Shown here: positions 1-13,700 of the stretch, one piece after another
Position numbering within the stretch: the first letter of the stretch is position 1
Layout of the letters: every line of letters starts with the position of its first letter
Origin: Kuschelorhynchus macadamiae
Lineage: Eukaryota > Arthropoda > Insecta > Coleoptera > Curculionidae
Direction of reading: 5' to 3'
Assembly: GCA_030620095.1 (NCBI GenBank)
Contig: JAUTXW010000868.1
Coordinates: forward strand, 593,501 to 657,500
Length of the DNA stretch: 64,000 nucleotides
The notes under the pieces: model-generated
What the model was told of the DNA's origin: nothing
Databases searched by the model: none
What the model saw: the letters and a program-made list of their open reading frames with translations, nothing else
Position numbers and translations under genes: made by a program

Positions 1-1200
1 GAACCGAAGATTTCACAGCTACCGAGCCGTATGTGATAGCAAATGGAATATGAAATCGCGATTTAAGTCATCAGCCGGTCTCTTCCAGGGTTGCTACAAG
101 CTATACAATTGCGTAGTTTGCTAAACATTTACTTGAATGACTGCACAGCTACACTACAATTGCCTAAAATCGCAATTTGCTGCACATTTCTTATTTTCCA
201 ATAAGATATTTTTCTGTAATTATTGTCAATAATTTTACAATGGTTTCTAAATAGTCTAAACATTATTTTACTATAGACTACAGCGCCACCTATTGTCATG
301 AATTGAAATTAATCAAAATCAACTTGATGAAACCTGTAATGTTAGATTTTCATGTATTTTAGGTAGAGGGACAAAGAGGAATGGTGGTGTGTAATTGATA
401 AAAATCAAGATATTTGATTGCATCAGTATTAAGGTTAAGATTCGGTGGTTTTTCCAATCTTTATTCTTGTTTTCATATTGTGATACTTGTGATTTATAGA
501 CTATTTTTTTTTAATTTGTTATTTAGTTTGTGATTTTAATGATATAATGAACAAGTAAATATTATTATACATTCATACATAATAGCAATAATGGGATCAG
601 ATGTAAAGGATGCTGGTTTTTCTTATTTTTATTGTTGCAAACATTTGAAGTTCCAGGTTTTTGGGGCCCCTAATATATACAGTGTTTCAAGGGGGATCGT
701 GAGGCCCAAATATATATTAAACAGTTTTATAGATAGAGAAGATATATTTATTATAAATAATTGTTTACACAGGGGCGTATTTAGCAAGTATAAAATAAAT
801 AAATTAAGGTGTTTTACCAGGGAATTTAAGCAGGGATTTTGATCAAGACTAAATAAGTATGTATGTACTTGATTTAACTTATCGTAAATTCACTAAATTT
901 TTTATACAAAAGTGATTTTTGATATGATTTTCTTTCATTTCGCTTCATATGCACAATTGTACTGTACTAAATGTACACATTGAAAAATTAGTCTCTAGCA
1001 ATCCTGGTCTCTTCTCATAATTCGATCGATCAGTCGCGGCATCACGTCGGCATGCGGAAGTTCAATTATTCAGAGGTCGCGCGGTCGATATTTTAACTCC
1101 ATATTGTTTAAGACATTTTTAATCCATGAAAGTTGATTTATATACTGTTTTTTGTAATATATATTTTTTTATTTTTATAATCCATGAGTGAGTTAAAAAT
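1..1200. other. No recognisable gene
   Basis: AT-rich sequence. An 83-codon plus-strand frame at 591-842 resembles nothing I know. The missing last FGGY exon was looked for here on the minus strand without success. Confidence 0.5.
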
Positions 1201-1206
1201 ATACAG

Positions 1207-1408
1207 GAAATAAAATGTTGGTAGTGACTAGTGCAAAAAAATAAACAACTAAAAAGTGCTTACGAACTCAATTTTGCAAAAATAACCAATTTCAAGGTGG
1301 TCTATTTTTGAGTTGTGAATGTAGATGAAATAAAATATCGGTAGTGCAAACAATTTAACAACTAAAGAGTGCTAACGAACTTAATTTTGAAAAAATAACC
1401 GAATTCAA
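1207..1408 (+). repeat. Two imperfect direct copies of about 90 bp
   Basis: The blocks at 1207-1300 and 1325-1408 both run from a GAAATAAAATGTTGG-like start through ACAACTAAAAAGTGCT to AAAATAACCAATTTCAAGG-like ends. The second copy merges into the hAT coding remnant. Confidence 0.7.
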
Positions 1409-1985
1409 GGTAAGTGGTCGCAATTCGCCAGAACTAGTAAGTATACGACAAACTAGTAAAGACAAAAATAAAGAGGTTCATCGAAACTTTCGCAAAAGTA
1501 TGTACGATTTAGCTAACTGGATATGTGGTTGTGAAGTCTCTAACTCATTTTACTGTAAGGTTTGTTTGTTGTTTTCTAAGGAGTCGTCGGACTCATTATG
1601 GTAGAAAACCGGTGTTAAAAACTTAAAACACACAGAAAAAATAAAAAAACATGCGTTTTCTGCAGATCACATGAAATGTTCGGTGAACTATGCTACGGTC
1701 GGAAGTGTTGATATTCGCACTCAGCTAGACACAGCTAAAAGAAAATCCCTTAGAGATTTTAATGAAATTGTATCCAAAAATCGTTATATTTTAAACAAAA
1801 TTTAATAGATTGTGTAAAATTTTGTTGGGCATTCGAGATGGCACTACATGGCCATGATGAAACGGCTTTGTCTGAAAATCTAGAGGTTTTTCGAGGTCTT
1901 ATAAATTTTGTTGAGGAGTTGGGCCAAGATAAACTATCCACTTTAGCAATATTAAGTATCAAGAAATCGTTTATAAAAGGAATGT
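1350..1985 (+). pseudogene. hAT-type transposase / ZMYM1-like remnant
   Basis: Broken translations on the plus strand give KSMYDLANWICGCEVSNSFY and then CKVCLLFSKESSDSLW. This is the TTF-type zinc-finger block of ZMYM1-like hAT proteins. It is followed, after stops and a frameshift near 1800, by CVKFCWAFEMALHGHDETAL and ENLEVFRGLINFVEELGQDK, matching the GLALRGHDE and NFLEL region of the same family. There are at least two stops and one frame change in about 630 bp, so it is dead. Only the N-terminal half is present; the RNase H-like catalytic part and C-terminal dimerisation domain are absent. It lies downstream of the last recognised FGGY exon. Confidence 0.75.
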
Positions 1986-2931
1986 GCGTGCATTTTTAAC
2001 GAACGTGTCATTCAGTATTTTTCCAATTCTAAAGAACGAAGAGTAGACCTGAACTTCAAAATAATTTAAAGCTCAATTTAAAGATAAGATATTTATTTTA
2101 ATTATGCCTATTTTTAAATTTGTTATTGACCTCCCAATATAATTCACCACGAGCCGCCACTGTTCAAAAATAACTTCTTCCATGGGCATAAAGATATTGA
2201 AATAATTACGAAATTGCACCGAGAGAGTCACTCGAAGACTATAAAATTAGGGTTCTATTAAATATTTTTTGCACGATGTATAACCAAGTACCCTGTATAA
2301 CAAACCAAGTCAGTTTTTATAAAAATCCTCTTAGGGCCTAACTTAAGTAATACAAAAAAAATACTTAAGGCTTGGAAATTGATCTTTAACACAGTATGTG
2401 AAAAATATAGAATATTCGCATCAATTACACTCTAACCTTTAGTTTTCACGTTCATACAAGATACACCCTGAATATCTACACGGTAATGTTTCAGTTTATG
2501 GTATTTGATTTTCAGTCAAAATTTCTCCCATTACACATTTCTAGCTGCCCACTTGCTCAAAGTAATAGATGGCATTGCAACTGTTGTCGGCCGATGACAC
2601 AAAAGCGGAATTTTAGCTAGGAAATTTGCTGTAAGAGTAGGTAATATGAACAGTCGCTAACAAAAGGATCCAAATTGCTCATGCAAGCTCACTTGCATAA
2701 CTAATTCAAAGAACATATTTCAGTTTGGATAGAAGGCAGCTAAAATACAAAAAATACCTATTTTTATTACGAAAATTAACTTAAAATGTGAATCGAAAAG
2801 AAAATGTTTGGATCACAGGTAAATTTGAGGCCCTCGATTTTAGAATTTTTTAGGATTTTAGTACAAATTTGCATTACAGAATTCTCTGTTTGGAGAATAT
2901 CAGTGCAAAACCTTGTATATACTCAAATGTA

Positions 2932-3513
2932 CAGGGTTTGTCCGTATATTTTAGAGTACCACTAGAGCCTTAATTTTAAAAGTTTAAATTATGACAGTTG
3001 AAGGATTTTTCTGAATTATCAGAATTTGTCTTCACAGAAAACAAATAAATATTGAACAGTTGTCAAAAATACCAACATCTGTTTTTTAAATTGGAACATT
3101 CCGTATAATATTATTTCAATAATGGTGCCTCTTCTTACTGATTAAAAATATACCTTTATCTATAAAGACAAACGAGAAAATTGACAAAAACCTTGCCATA
3201 AAGGGCAATCTATTCATACTGATCCTATGTATTGTTATAAGAGGAATCTCCCTCTAACGCAGTGCTTTAACGATAAAGGTATAAAATCTGTTATTTTTAA
3301 AATCAACAAGAAGATTTTTTGAAATAATGTTATACAGGGTGTCACAATAAAAAAATATATGCTGGTATTTTTGAGAGCCTTTCGATGTTTTTTTTATCCG
3401 ATGACAAATTCTGACAATTCAGAAAAAATCCTTTCTTTTCATAATTTAAACTTTTTTCCAGCTCCTAAATATGGTGGTGCTCTAAAATATACGAAAAACC
3501 CTGTAAATTAAAG
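2932..3513. mobile_element. Fold-back MITE with about 180-bp inverted repeats
   Basis: The left arm (2932-3110) starts TACAGGGTTTGTCCGTATAT. The right arm (3330-3513) read on the other strand starts TACAGGGTTTTTCGTATATT. The arms share TTTAGAG, ACCAC, AAGTTTAAATTATGA, TCTGAATT and CAGAATTTGTC in order. The middle holds about 220 bp with no frame. It has no transposase, so it is a non-autonomous DNA element. Confidence 0.75.
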
Positions 3514-4603
3514 CCACATTTTAAAACTACTTAGGTAATTCAGTAGTTATAAGAAGTTTAAATCCTATTTTTTTTTTCTTTTTTTTTTATTTAAATGAAC
3601 ACCATGTAAAACCCTCACGAAACTTAGATAGGAATGTGCCATAAATCAAACTGTTTAGACTGCACAGTCTCTCAAACTCGATCCGTCAGTTTTTAAATCT
3701 CAATATCATGAAAATAATTGAAACTGGGCATAAGCATTACTTAACTGACAGTCGTTTTTACTGTCTTTTAAAAACTTCAGCCAGTACTCTTTCTATTCCA
3801 TCACGCCTTTGTAGAAGACAGCTGCTTAAACACTTAAATTTAAAATGTGATTTGGGTTGAGAGTATTAGTTTAAGGTTTATTTATTATTTATATAATTAC
3901 AAACAGACTTTCTTGTTTCAATACTTCCGCCCGTGCGCAAAGCCCTTTACGTTTTTAATAACGTGTATTTACTACATACAATATTCTTAAGCATCTTGAA
4001 AAAAAATAAAAATAAAATAATAAGGTATTCCGCTATTTTAAAGTTATCTACTGTTGAATTTCGATAAATATTTCAACAGCCGTTTCAAAAATATTAACCC
4101 AATATAGGTTAACGTCGATCATGGGCACAGCCAAAATTTCATAAAATGTAACTGTTATTGTTTTACAAATACATCTAAAATACAATCAGGTACGGAATAT
4201 CTTGTTTATATTTGTTAAAAATAAAGGTACTTATCCTACTTTCAGTTTTTTTTGGACAGAGTATTAAATATGCAAATTAAATGTTTAATTTTCGGTACGT
4301 TTCTGTAATTCCCAAATATAAAGTTTTATTATGGTATGTGTTGCCTAATGTTATACGAGTATATTTCAAACTAACAAAGGAACGGCAATATCACTAAAAT
4401 ATTCTCGTATGTCAAGAGACAATCAACTTAAGCCCTCGTAGGAAGATAGTTCTAAGGCTTACCCAGAAGATTATCAGACTGTACAAAACAGCAGCCGTCT
4501 TTGAATATTTTTGTCAACACGGCTATCAATCAACGTGGTAAGAATTATTAAAAAATATTTAACATATCAAATAAATAAATTTAAAAATTCTTAGATTATT
4601 TAC
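3514..4603. other. No recognisable gene
   Basis: AT-rich DNA downstream of the last FGGY exon found. No FGGY C-terminal exon was recognised on the minus strand. Confidence 0.5.
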
Positions 4604-4787
4604 CTAAAATAGCAGCACCTAGTAAAACACTTTCTGTTTCTTCTGGGCATATAACTGGAAGATTGCAGACATTGGCTTGAGCAGATGTAAAAATCGGATT
4701 TTTGCTTAGGCCGCCGCAAATGAGTGTCGACTTAATGTTGGCGTAACCTGATTCCTTCAGTCTATCGACAATTTGTCGGGTTCCATA
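4604..4787 (-). CDS. FGGY: FGGY coding exon 9 (residues 428-488), last exon found
   Basis: It encodes YGTRQIVDRLKESGYANIKS, then TLICGGLSKNPIFTSAQA and ends EETESVLLGAAILG. CGGLSKNP is the adenosine-binding motif. The acceptor is TTTATAG and the donor is TTAG|GTAAAT; it leaves in phase 1, so at least one further exon is required. Confidence 0.93.
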
Positions 4788-7700
4788 CTATAAAAATATT
4801 TAATACATAAGAATACATAATATTATTCAAAAAGGAACTCTAGTAGAAAACTAGTATGAAATAAAATTCCTTGGAGCCTGGGGTTATTTTTAGAGCAACT
4901 ATATTTCGATATTATGAAAAACATTGAAAGGCAAATTTAAAAAAAACATAACAGACTTTGGTTGTTGATTTCTACAATTTTCTACAATATTACGTCACTT
5001 TCCAATTCAACCCGATGTTGCCGATTTTTTTCAAAAGCCCAAAGATTTTCCAAACCGGGGGAAAGAGCAGTTCCCTTTGAACGAAAATTTCCGGTAGATT
5101 GGATTGATACCAGTACAAGAAGAATTGAAATGTGCGATAAAAAGTACGAACTTTTTGAGGGTTTTTGATCATAAAACTTGACGTTCAATAATTGTTTCTT
5201 GCATACTACAATTCAAAATACTAGAATATTCCCAAAAGTTTTATTTCCACGGTTATTGTGTGATTATATATTTTATACGTTAATTATGTGGATGTATGTA
5301 TGTTTATACAGTTTGTTAATTTAGTAAGTAGATAAACTTTTTTTAATTTAAGTAATGGCTTTCAAAAAAAAAATCAAATCAAATTAGTTTTATTGAATGC
5401 GACTTTTTCTTCTTCTTTTAGTATCGAGCATGTAGCAATACCTAGGCATTTACGTCTTCCCTATACTGAACAGGATCTCGACATATGGTAGGGTTTTATA
5501 AAACTAAACTTTGTCCAATTTGCGGAACCAGTGGCGTATCTAGAGTGCCGCGACTCTTTTTTTTTTGTTGAATTTGTTCATAAGGGGTTAATGCAAAACT
5601 ATGAATGAACTACTTTTGTTTAGACATCAGTTATTTTTTTGTCGGTATAGGCATGTAGGGGGTCCTTTGTAGAAAATTGCTAGTGGGCCCAAATTACGCC
5701 ACTGAGCAAAGCCAACTAATTTTATTAACGAATATAGTGCACTAAAACAACCAAAAACGACCGAATCCAGTATAACAAAGGGTTGGAATTCATCTTGATT
5801 GCAAAAGATGTCGGCAAAAAGTAGCAGAAACAAAGGTAAGAATATGAAATTCCGGGACTCAATGAATTATTAGAAAGATAATACAAAGCTAAAGTGTTTA
5901 TATGTACCTCCACAATTCTCCCTTGATAACCAAACTGCCGAATAGTGTCGAACATATTAGAGAATATAATCCTGGCTGCGCTATCTAGACTGCCAAAAGG
6001 AAATGATAAATGTAATTATTTTCTAGAATGTGACTAAATGTAAATTGTAGTAGTGGAGTAGAGTGAAAAGAATATATAATATGGGCAAAATTTTGTTGCG
6101 TCTGAAATCTATATATTTAAAACACAAGCCAGATTTTTCAGCAAGTTCGTGAGACAGTTGTACGGCACCAATTAACATGATTTTTTTTTAAATGATCGTC
6201 TGGTTACCGAGACCTTTCAACACTATTTTTTGTATTGTTTTATTGCGCATTTTTGTATAAAGCCAATATGGTTTTTCTTCAATAACTTCTCTGGACGATG
6301 TGGTGAATGCGCCCTATATTCTTATAATTCCACTGGAAACTCGCCGCGCCATCTAACGGAAAAGGCAGAACAAGTTCTGGCGGGCTAGCTAGTAAGCTCT
6401 AAGAGCGCTAGCTTTTAATATGAGATAAAACTATATATTTCTGTAGAAAATTTTATTACAGGAGAAAAATATGCACATATATAATGATATTATAATTATA
6501 AATACTTACAGAAAGAGCTTGCACTGTTGCTAAATAAAGAATGGCCAGACTCTCTTCATCACTTGCTAGTGTCAGTCCAGAAATCTACAAATATCAATAT
6601 TTCATTATTTTAATTTAATTTAATACATTTGATGAATATGTAATTTTTTACTTGGGAAAAGTAGAGCTAGGAGAAATCAGAATATGTTGTTTGCTAAATA
6701 TAGTTTAAAACAATAGAGACAAAATAATAAAACGAAAGCTTTCACGTCTCTGAACAAATAAAAAATTTTAGTTCTTAGAATTGGACCGTGTTAAATTAAA
6801 TTACTATCCGGTGTTTCGCCTTCGATTGCACCTTCAGGAATCCCTACCTCACGAGATCTGAACACTGAAGGAGCTTGGAGAGAGACGGGCTTTTATACCT
6901 GACTTGTGCTCGCCGAACCTAGACTTAAGGAACATGAACGATCTATCAAAAAGGTAATGGTTCAATATGCTCTAGCTGAACACCAAGCTCATATTATAAA
7001 TGTAAAAAACCAAGGTTCTAGCGTCGGATTCAGAATTTTATAAACGAAAAATAAGAAAATCTATTGAAACATACAAAAAACTTCAATAGAGATATGGGTT
7101 AAGGTCTACATCACACAAGAAAATCGATCTTAACACAGAGTCCCGGTTCGACAAGCACAAGTCGGGTATAAAAGCCCGCCTGAATCTCATTCAGTGTTCA
7201 GATCTCATGAATCTGTCGTGCAGACGAAGACGAAACGTCGCCGGTCCCCTTCTAAAAATTCAGTTCAGGTGGGGTCTAAATCAGAAATTCAGTTCGGGGG
7301 GTCACTCAAACCTTAGGAAGAAATTTGCCTATTAAAAAATATATTTAAAGTTTCGGGGGCTCCAGACCTTCTAATAAATATTTACTGTTTAAATGAATGT
7401 AAACAATGTAAAAAACAATAAACAATGTCAGTTACTTACCATTCCTTTTAAAGTGGGATCTGCTAATAACCTGTTTCCATGGAAGTCAGGGTACACGTGA
7501 AAATCTTTTGTCAGAAAGGCTGGATTTTTCAAATTTTGTTTCTTAGCCAAGTCGTAAATAATATTATTAAGGTACTCAACTATATGCCTATAATATATAA
7601 GCAATTTTGATATACTTTTTCTCATTATTATATTAAGTACTATCTACCTATATAGAGGCTGCCCCAAACGGGTACCTTAGGCGTAAAGGGAAAACTAGAG

Positions 7701-10700
7701 GTAAGATATTTTTAAAATTCCGTGACATTTCTGTCACTTCTATTATCTTAAATGAGACTGTATTTAATAATTAATATCTTACGCAATTTAAAAAAAAATA
7801 TAACCCAAACCTACCCTTATCTTTTGCCATTAGACATTTACACCCGTATTCACTAAAAAGGTTTAAATTTAGACCAGGTCTAACTTGACAGTTATAGGTT
7901 TAAGATGACGTTTTTGATGGCAGTGACATTAGCAAAACATAACTGGCGAACTAAGAGTTTTAAGTACCAAGGCAACTAGACCTAGACTAACTCTTAAACC
8001 TTTTTAGTGAATACGGGGGTTAGGCGATATTTTAAAAATCACGTTACCTATTGTTCAGATTGAATGCCCTGTAATTTTTTAAACAGAACAGTTAGATATG
8101 AAAATTAATAAAATTAAAAATAAAACAATTAAATGCAGAATATTGTAATTTGGGATTCCCGGAATTTAAACACAGTTTGACTATATATGTTTTTGTTTAA
8201 ATAATTAAGAAAACTTTAATATAGGAATGTTTACAAAATCAAATTATATTAGTTATTACTATAAAAGTTTAAAACGGTTTTTCACCTTATTAACTATTAT
8301 GCTATATAAATAGGGCTTTAGATGGCATCTATTTAATTTAATTACAATGAAAGTGCATAATCTAAAAAAATTATAAATATTTTATTAAAAAGGTGTGCTA
8401 TTTTTACCCCGAGATTTTTCCAGATCTTTACGTTCAGACCCTAGATATCAAAAAACATGTTTTCTTAATTCCGCCGGTCTGTCTGTCTGTTAGTGGCATA
8501 GCTATAATACTACTAAACCGCTTGACTTTAAATTTTGATACAAAATAAGCGGTCATATGGGAATGAACTGGTAACATTTTACATACATAAAAATCCGATA
8601 TGGCAAAACAAAATGGCGGCCTAATGAAATATTTTTAAAAACTAATTTACCTCGAATTTTCTATAAAAATTGAGTATTATGATAAAATCAGCCTGAAAAA
8701 ACTATTTAATGGATTGATTTAAAGTTTTGCTAGATAATTAATTATGGTATATAGATGAACTGATACCATTATGGTACGAATTCAAAATGGCGTAACAAAC
8801 TGGCCACTAAATAAAATGTTTTTAATTGTGAAAAAATCGCCAGGTCTTACATATCTTCACGTTTTAGCGCCATTAGATGCCAAAAATATATGCTTTATCA
8901 ATTCCGTCGGTCTGTCTGTCTCAAAACTAACGATATCAAATTTTGGTCCAACATTAAGGGCATATGTGGATGACCTGAAAGTATTTTAGTAAAAATCTTG
9001 TATAACGGAAGAAGATGGCGGCCTAATGAAATGTTAAGGAAAATATTACTAAAGAGATAATTATTTACATCACATTTGCACAAAACTCAAGTGTTACATA
9101 GGAATGAACTGATAATATTTTAGCTTGAATCCAAGACAGCGAAACAAAATATAATAAAATATTTAAGAGATCAGCCTGAAAAACTACTTATTAGATTAAT
9201 TTCAAATTTTGTGCAAGCATTAAGTGTGATAAACTCGTAAAGTTTTGTAACGAACTGAAGATGGCGGCCAATTTTTTTTTTTTTAAATCAGTGTAAGGAA
9301 ATCTTACTCAATTGACATCAAATTTTGCAGAAACATTTAATGTGATATAGGGATAAACTGGTACGAATTAAACATGACGTAACAAAATCGCGGGGTATGT
9401 CAATGTAAAAACTGCTTGAATTTATTTTAAATTATGCCCAGAAATCAAGTGTGGCGAGGGCAGAAACTGGTAAAATATTGGCAGGAATCCAATATGATGG
9501 AACAAAGTGGAGCCCACTAAAAATGTTTGAAAATGCAGTATATACGTGTTCCTAAATAACTATGTAATGAACTAAATTGGGTCACCCTTCATTATTCTTA
9601 ATAAAAGAAAATATTCATAACGATGGAAGTTCGGGTAAAGGAAATTTACCCGAACTTCTCAAAATTTTGGCCTGTATTCGGGACTTACAAATTTCCTAAT
9701 TTTTTCTTTAATTCCGCTGTCGCAGGATGTGTTTCAATAACATGGTCGACTAATTTTCCTGTAGTGCTTTGGCCTCCTTCATTTAACCACATGCCTGGAA
9801 TCATTGCACTTTTGTATGGACCCCATACACCAGGTGTAAAAGTCGCTTCTTTGGAAACAGCCATATGGCAAGTCGATGTACCACAAATCAGACCTAGATT
9901 ATTTGAAATTTAAAATAACTTTTGCATCAGTGAAAGAACTAAATTAAAAAAATTAACTTTGATATATTGAAACAAAACTTCACACTCCTGATATATTTGT
10001 CCTAATAAGTAATATAAAATCGTAAACAACCCTAAGAATAATGGAAGTATTAATTCACTGACTGTTCAACTACTGATGATGTTGACCTATGCACCCTTGA
10101 AACGATAGTCGAAGTTCACCAGATTTAAACTCACTATACTTTTTTTTGGGTACCCATGTGTATATAACAGGTTTATCTAATTTTAAGGCAAGGAATTCCC
10201 CTTATGCTACATAACATTTTCAATACAAGACTTTCATATATTCCATGCAGCACAATTTAAAAAAATATTGAATTTTGCAATTTTCGCTGAAAATAGGGGG
10301 GGTGTGTTGAACCCCTGAAAGAGTGCTTAAGTGACAGAAATGTGTTCGTTATGTTTGGATTATCACATACACATCACATAAAATAAAGTTTGTAGAAAAT
10401 CAAATTCATTAAGTTTTGGGAAAGAAAAAGGTCAAAAAATAATAAATATTGAACTAAGGAAGTACAGGTATCCGATAAAAAAATCACCTCCGAAAAAAAT
10501 TAACGCTACAGATAGGTTGTATTTAAAGATTATTTTGAAAATCAAGGTGAAAAATGCGTGTATGTAATACTAAATTATCTTACCTACTCTAGTTTCAAAA
10601 TGAGAATCAATATCATCAGCTTTACATCCTATGAGTCCTAAGCCACCTGCGTGTGCGTCTATCATAGAAGTTCCCACAGGAGTGCCTGGCAATAATCCTA

Positions 10701-13700
10701 ATTCCCCGGCAGCTCTTTTCGATAATCCGTTTCCTTAATAGAAAATAAAAAAACGTATTTATTTTTTTTTAACTCTGGGTGTTCTACTTACCCACTGGTG
10801 CTCCTGGATATTGAACAACTGAACCGATTTTCTGCCAGTTATCTTCTGCCAGATCTTCCAAACCAACTTGTTCAAAAAAACTTTTATTCCATGCTTCTAC
10901 GCCTTCTATATTCATTTCATATGTCCATTTGCAAACCAAAGAACAGGACGACCTTTAAATAAAATTAAAAGTATATTTTTATCAATTTTTGAGCTTTTAT
11001 ATTTGGAATTATTGCTTTTCGAAAAACAGTATGGTAAAAATAAAGTAGAACGTTTAATAAAAGTATAGCTCTAAGGACATGAACAGTTTCTTTATTAAGG
11101 ATCTTTACTAGCTTTAAATGGATTTGAAAAAATTGTTTATTGAAATAGCGCGTTGGACAGTATTTATGTAATAGAGCGGCTTCGCTTTGAATCTCTAATA
11201 GCCCTCCTTGTGTATCTAAAATAAGATGCTTTATCTACTTATCTAGAGAACCGTAAAAGATAAAGGACACGTTTAAAGACAAGTATTTCTTTCTTTCTTT
11301 TAAAGTTTAAATTAATTTTGTTTTTATTTATACAGAGTGTTTCATATTTCCTGGGCTGATAGGAACAAGTTTCTTATTTTAAATAGGACACCACAGATAT
11401 CACAGATTATGATAGTGCGTTTAAAGACGAGTCTGACGATATTATAGTAGTATGGGTCTGTAAAGCAACGTCTCGGATTTATTAGCATTTTTATTTAGTT
11501 TTATCTATTTTCAAAATTACCGGAAGTATTGAAACATGTCAATAAGGTATATAATTTTTAATATGATTATATAATAAAATTGTTTTTAGAAAGAACACGC
11601 TCTTGGCATAAGTAATTGAGATATTGATATATATTTAAAAAAAAATAGTTTCAGGACACTTTTACGATTCTGACCTAAATTGTGTAGAAACATTGTGTAT
11701 CGAAATATCTAGGGATCATCGTGGCATAAATGTTATTACGAATAAAAAGTGTTGTATACCGAAAATCGTAATGATAAAAAAATAATAAAATAGGTTGCTA
11801 TTTTGTTGGAACCATATATTTAAAAATTATTTTTAAGTATTCGGTAATATTCCATTTCCTTCTTTTTATTGAGAAAAATAATAATTATGTTCTATTTTAT
11901 TTTTGGTAGACTATATAAATAATATTATCAAAACTAAATAATTATAATAGGTTATAATATGTTAATTATTTAAAAACTAAAGAAAAAGTTAAATAAATTA
12001 CGGTTTATAGGATTTGTGTAAAGTTATTACAAAATAATTATATGCATATATGGACTGTTTATTGTAAATAGTTGAAATTCTGTATAAGGAAAGTTGCGGG
12101 TAAATGCGAATTTACCGATTTCTACTTCCCTCGTAAAAGGGAGGATCTTCAAGTTTCAGGGTCCCTAGATAACGAAAAACATGTTTTCTCAATTCCGCCG
12201 GTCTGTCTGTCTGTTCGCGGCGTAGCTAAAAAACTACCTACACAATTGAATTTTGGTCAAAAATTAAGGTTCCTATAGGGACGACCTGGTAACATTTTGG
12301 TAAAAATCCAATATGGCGAAACAAAATGGCAAACTAGTGAAATGTTAAAACATTATTATTAAAAAAACTACTCATCCACGATGGCGGAACAAGATCGCGG
12401 CCAAATAAAATGTTTCAGACTAAATTTTTAAATACTTTGAAGAAATCATTCTCTCACGTTTTACACATCTTTACGTGTTAGCGTCGCTAGAAGCCAAAAA
12501 ATATGTTTTATCAACTCCGTCGGTCCATCTGTCGGTCTGTTTGTCTGTCTGTGAATTCGGGGCATTGCTTAAAGACTACACTTACCCGATTGACTTTAAA
12601 TATTGGTCAAAAATTAAGGGTCATTGGGGATGACCTGGTAACATTTTGGTAAAAATCCAATATGGCGAAACAAACGCCTAGTGAAATGTTAAAAAAATTA
12701 TTATTAAAAAACTATTCATCCAATTGATCTCAAATCTTGCAGAACAAAAAACATTAAGTAATATGTTGGAATCAACTGGTAACATTTTGGTACGAATCCA
12801 AGATGGCGGAACAAAATGGCTGCTTAATAAAATATTTTCAGCCTGAAAAACTGCTTTGTTTGATTTCCAATTGTGTATCAATTAATTGTGGTATAGGGAT
12901 CAACTAGTAAAATTGAGGTACTCATTCAAGATGGATGAACAACATGGTGGTGAAATAAAATGTTTGTAATCGCGGAAAAGTTATCCTCTCAGGTTCTACA
13001 CATCTTTACGTTTAAGCATCCCTAGATGCCAAAAAATATGTTTTATCAATTCCGTCCGCACGTCTGTCGATATGTCTGTGAGTTCGCGGCATCGCTTAAA
13101 AACTACTTACTCGATTGATTTCAAATATTTATCAAAAATTAAGGGTCATTTGGGGATGTCCTGGTAATATTTTGGTAAATGTCCAAAATAGCGAAACAAA
13201 ATGGCGTCCTAGTAAAATGTTAAAAAAAATTATTAAAAAACTACTTCTTCAATTTATCTCAAATTTTGCACAAACATCAAAGTGTTATGTTGAAATCAAC
13301 TTGTAAAATTTTGATATGAATCCAGGATGGCGAAACAAAATGGCGGCTTAATTAAATATTTAAAAAAATCAGCCTGAAAAACTACTTAATGCACTGATCT
13401 TAAATTGTGGTATAGGGGTCAACTAGTAAAATTGTGGTACTAATTCAAGATGGCGGAACAAAATGGCAGCCAAATAAAATGTTTGTAATTGTAAAAAAAA
13501 TCACCCTCTCAGATTTTACATATATTCCCGTTTTAGCGTCCCTAGACGCCACAAAATATGTTTTGTCGATTCCGTCGGTCCGTCTGTAGGTCTGTCTGTC
13601 TATCTGTCAGTTCGCGGCATAGCTTAAAAACTAACCCGATTGACTTCAAACTTTGACCAAAAACTAACAGTCATATAGAGATAATCTAGTAATATTTTGG

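Noticed and set aside
5092..5168. Plus-strand peptide ending DKKYELFEGF, like the FGGY C-terminus DKKYQVF
   Set aside because: It is on the wrong strand for the gene and upstream sequence does not match; short chance similarity.
5880..5990. Possible extra FGGY exon on the minus strand (ARIIFSNMFDTIRQFGYQGR)
   Set aside because: Exons 8 and 9 already join in phase with the expected VQALS-YGTRQIV order. This segment needs a non-consensus donor and duplicates no missing region.
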